Source: JAIPIY01 sp964489785
Lineage (GTDB): Bacteria; Patescibacteriota; Minisyncoccia; Phycocordibacterales; UBA1006
Assembly: GCA_964489785.1 (NCBI GenBank)
Contig: CAZAZY010000028.1
Span: 1 to 6,753 of the forward strand
Direction of reading: 5' to 3'
DNA: 6,753 nt
The position numbers and the translations under genes were made by a program. The notes beneath the pieces are model-generated. The model saw nothing but the letters and a program-made list of their open reading frames with translations, was not told where the DNA came from and did not search any database. Positions 4,156 through 6,753 of this stretch are shown one piece after another. How positions within the stretch are numbered: position 1 is the first letter of the stretch; every line of letters starts with the position of its first letter.

Positions 4156-6753
4156 TTACTTGATATTTTTTCTTTTTAAAACTTTCTTCAAATAAGCACC
4201 TGTATGTGATTTTGTACTCCCAGCAACATCTTCTGGGGTACCTTTTGCTACCAAAATACCCCCTCCAGAACCACCCTCTGGACCAAAATCCAGTAGATAA
4301 TCAGCTGTCTTCAAGATGTCTAAATTGTGCTCGATAACGATTACCGAATGACCGCGATCTACTAATTTATTTAACACATTGATCAGTAATGCGACATCAT
4401 CAAAATGCAATCCCACAGTTGGTTCATCTAATAAATACATAGTCCGGGCAGTCATTGGTCGATATAGTTCAGATGCAATTTTTACACGTTGTGCTTCCCC
4501 TCCTGACAATGTTGTTGCTGATTGACCCAAGGTTAAATACCCCAAACCTACATCCACTAATGTCTGTAATCTATCGGCAACAGTTGGTATATCATGGAAA
4601 AATGCCAATGCTTCTTCGACAGTCATTTGCAATACGTCATAGACATTTTTCTTTTTGAAATATACTTTCAAAGTTTCTTGATCAAAACGTTTTCCGTTAC
4701 ACACCTCACAGGTTACATACACTGTTGGCAAGAAGTGCATTTCAACTGCAACAACTCCGTTTCCCTGACACGCTTCACAACGTCCACCTTTTACGTTAAA
4801 ACTAAATCGCCCAGCTTTCCATCCACGAACGCGAGCTTCTTGGGTTGATGCAAATAATTCACGAATAGGTCCCCACGAACCAGTATAGGTTGCCGGGTTT
4901 GATCGGGGTGTTCGACCGATCGGAGATTGATCCACGAGAATAGTTCGAGTTAATGAACTGTCCCCCTTGAATACTGAACAATTGTAGACTTTTGCACTAC
5001 GGTATCGTCGGTCATACTGAGCCAGTAAATTTTTGTGTAATATCTCATACAAAAATGTAGACTTTCCAGAACCAGAAACACCGGATACCACAACCAATCT
5101 TCCCAAAGGAATATCAACCGTTAGATTTTGAATATTATGACATGATCCACCTTCTATATGAATGACACCCTTGTCACCTGTGCGTCTTTTTTCAGGTATA
5201 GGAATACTGTGTTCTCCGCGCAAATAAGAAAGAGTCCGTGATTTGCTGGTATTTTTAGGAGCATCAAGAAGTTCATCTAAATAACCGGAAACAACAACAT
5301 TTCCACCATGAATACCTGCACCAGGACCAATATCAATAAGATAATCCGAAGCCAACACCGTATCTTCATCGTGCTCAACCACCAAAATAGTATTTCCCAA
5401 ATCACGTAACCGAATCAATGTTTTAATCAATCTATCATTATCCCGCTGATGCAAACCAATCGTTGGTTCGTCTAATACATACAATGCGCCAACCAATTGT
5501 GAACCCAACTGACTGGCCAGACGAATACGTTGAGCTTCTCCTCCGGACAATGTATTAGCACGTCGATTTAATGATAAATAGGTTAAACCAACATCATACA
5601 TAAAACCTAAACGTGCTTCGATTTCACGTACGATTACTTTTGCAACTTCACGATCTGTTTTTGATAGATTCACTTCGCAAAAGAAATCTATTGCCTGACT
5701 GATAGTCATTTCTGTTACTTGTACAATATTTTTCTTTGCTCCATGTTCGTCGTACAAAAACACGTGCAACGATTCTGGTCGCAATCTGGCACCCTGACAC
5801 ACATGACATGCATCATCTGATTCATTACCAAACAGGTGCTGTACACCCAATCCATTACATTCAGGACACGCACCATACGGACTGTTAAAAGAAAACAATC
5901 TTGGTTCAATATCGGGAAATGAAAATCCATCATGTGCACAGGCAAATTTTGATGACAGTACATATTCGTGCGGTTCCAATGTATCAACACTGTCTCTAGA
6001 AACCCCATAGCTTTTTTGTGCATCACCAAAAGAAATCAATACAACACCATCAGAATCTTTGACAGCGCGCTCAATGGATTCTGATAGGCGTTCTTTTGCA
6101 CCTTCTTTATTATCTTTGAATTCATGTATCAATAATGTATCAACAAGAAAATCCAAGTTATGTTTTTTGTGTTTTGACAAAGTAATAGTTTCTCGCAAAC
6201 TGTGCATTACACCATCTACACGAACATCCGCATATCCTGCACCCAACATATCATACAGTAATTGATAGTATTCCCCTTTTCGTCCACGAACAACCGGAGC
6301 AAAAATGTGTACCGGCGTATCGCTCCAGGTAACACCCATCACAGCCTTTTTTCCACCTTTGTTTTCAAAAGATTCAACACGTTGTAATACCGCATCAACA
6401 ATTTCTTGTAATGATAATTTTTGAATAGGTCGTCCACATTCCAAACATTCTGGTTTTCCTACACGTGCGTATAGCACACGCAAGTAATCATAAATTTCTG
6501 TAATGGTTGCAACTGTAGACCGCGGGTTATTTGATCGGGATTTTTGATCAATAGAAATAGCCGGAGACAAACCCGATATTTCATCAACATCTGGTTTTGG
6601 CATTTGGTTTAAAAATTGTCGTGCGTATGCAGATAATGATTCTACATAGCGACGCTGACCTTCGGCAAAGATAGTATCAAAAGCCAAAGATGATTTTCCT
6701 GATCCTGACAAACCAGTAATAGCCACCATCGCATTACGAGGCATTGATACAGA
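4156..6753 (-). CDS. uvrA: UvrA, excinuclease ABC subunit A (5' end outside the window)
   Basis: Damage-recognition ATPase of nucleotide excision repair; dimerises, loads UvrB on damaged DNA in the cytoplasm. The frame stays open to the window edge: codons for S-V-S precede the Met at 6744, and the Walker A motif begins only 11 residues after that Met (about residue 31 in E. coli), so roughly 17-20 N-terminal residues lie outside. Numbering from the 6744 Met: Walker A GLSGSGKSS 11-19, Q-loop Q67, CLEC 100-103, UvrB-binding region about 110-260, first zinc module C269/C293/C296, CHVC 313-316, signature LSGGEAQRIRLA 399-410, Walker B VLDEPTIG 423-430, H458; second half Walker A GVSGSGKST 555-563, Q606, zinc cysteines C656/C659/C679/C682, signature LSGGEAQRVKIA 746-757, Walker B LLDEPTVG 771-778, H806. 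Only 16 residues separate C296 from C313, where E. coli has over 100: the insertion domain appears missing. Stop is TAA. Identity is certain. Confidence 0.98.
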   Translation of the reverse strand, partial: SVSMPRNAMVAITGLSGSGKSSLAFDTIFAEGQRRYVESLSAYARQFLNQMPKPDVDEISGLSPAISIDQKSRSNNPRSTVATITEIYDYLRVLYARVGKPECLECGRPIQKLSLQEIVDAVLQRVESFENKGGKKAVMGVTWSDTPVHIFAPVVRGRKGEYYQLLYDMLGAGYADVRVDGVMHSLRETITLSKHKKHNLDFLVDTLLIHEFKDNKEGAKERLSESIERAVKDSDGVVLISFGDAQKSYGVSRDSVDTLEPHEYVLSSKFACAHDGFSFPDIEPRLFSFNSPYGACPECNGLGVQHLFGNESDDACHVCQGARLRPESLHVFLYDEHGAKKNIVQVTEMTISQAIDFFCEVNLSKTDREVAKVIVREIEARLGFMYDVGLTYLSLNRRANTLSGGEAQRIRLASQLGSQLVGALYVLDEPTIGLHQRDNDRLIKTLIRLRDLGNTILVVEHDEDTVLASDYLIDIGPGAGIHGGNVVVSGYLDELLDAPKNTSKSRTLSYLRGEHSIPIPEKRRTGDKGVIHIEGGSCHNIQNLTVDIPLGRLVVVSGVSGSGKSTFLYEILHKNLLAQYDRRYRSAKVYNCSVFKGDSSLTRTILVDQSPIGRTPRSNPATYTGSWGPIRELFASTQEARVRGWKAGRFSFNVKGGRCEACQGNGVVAVEMHFLPTVYVTCEVCNGKRFDQETLKVYFKKKNVYDVLQMTVEEALAFFHDIPTVADRLQTLVDVGLGYLTLGQSATTLSGGEAQRVKIASELYRPMTARTMYLLDEPTVGLHFDDVALLINVLNKLVDRGHSVIVIEHNLDILKTADYLLDFGPEGGSGGGILVAKGTPEDVAGSTKSHTGAYLKKVLKRKNIK

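Noticed and set aside
5715..6029. A 104-codon minus-strand open frame in another frame inside uvrA.
   Set aside because: It overlaps the conserved zinc-module region of uvrA, and its Met-, Cys- and His-rich product looks like out-of-frame translation.
4156..6744. Taking the Met at 6744 as the true start of uvrA.
   Set aside because: The frame continues to the window edge, and the Walker A motif would be only 10 residues from the N-terminus, so the real start lies upstream outside the window.
75..6753. Reassigned TGA codon, as in Gracilibacteria or Absconditabacteria.
   Set aside because: All five proteins read at full length with the standard code, end in TAA, and have no in-frame TGA at conserved glycine positions.

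Overview
The window is an AT-rich piece of bacterial chromosome with five protein-coding genes, all on the minus strand, packed with very little spacer. In minus-strand order they are: uvrA (5' end cut by the window edge), a sigma-region-4/HARE-HTH DNA-binding protein, a membrane-anchored protein of unknown function, mltG, and a small DnaQ-like 3'-5' exonuclease. The protein types suggest a member of the Patescibacteria (CPR), most likely Parcubacteria-like. These are a sigma-4 + HARE-HTH protein without other sigma domains, and a membrane protein resembling the N-terminal part of the long VirD4/VirB4-like ATPases seen in those genomes. This assignment is inference from recalled family resemblance. 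All five genes end in TAA, and no reassignment of TGA is needed to read full-length proteins.

Transcription appears to be organised as three units. The uvrA unit ends at 4156. The next 158 bases (3998-4155) hold a near-consensus promoter (TTGACT, 17 bases, TACTAT with a TGn extension), a 10-base direct repeat and a possible RNA hairpin. The promoter drives the HTH gene, which ends in a strong intrinsic terminator at 2924-2951. The third unit (membrane protein, mltG, exonuclease) is tightly coupled, with gaps of 4 and 6 bases. It probably starts from a TATAAT box at 2894-2899 that sits so close to the ATG at 2883 that the mRNA would be nearly leaderless. A further possible promoter at 25-53 points out of the window.

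Functionally, uvrA is nucleotide excision repair damage recognition and mltG is peptidoglycan strand-end cleavage. The exonuclease is a DEDDh nuclease that could trim DNA or RNA. The membrane protein may belong to a DNA-transfer or secretion-type machine, but no ATPase or other component of such a machine lies beside it here.

No new multi-gene system is evident. The observations most worth following are: UvrA appears to lack the insertion domain while keeping the UvrB-binding region; the HTH protein has an extremely histidine-rich middle; and the membrane protein looks like a stand-alone version of a domain usually attached to a motor ATPase. There are no RNA genes, mobile elements or CRISPR arrays that I can see.
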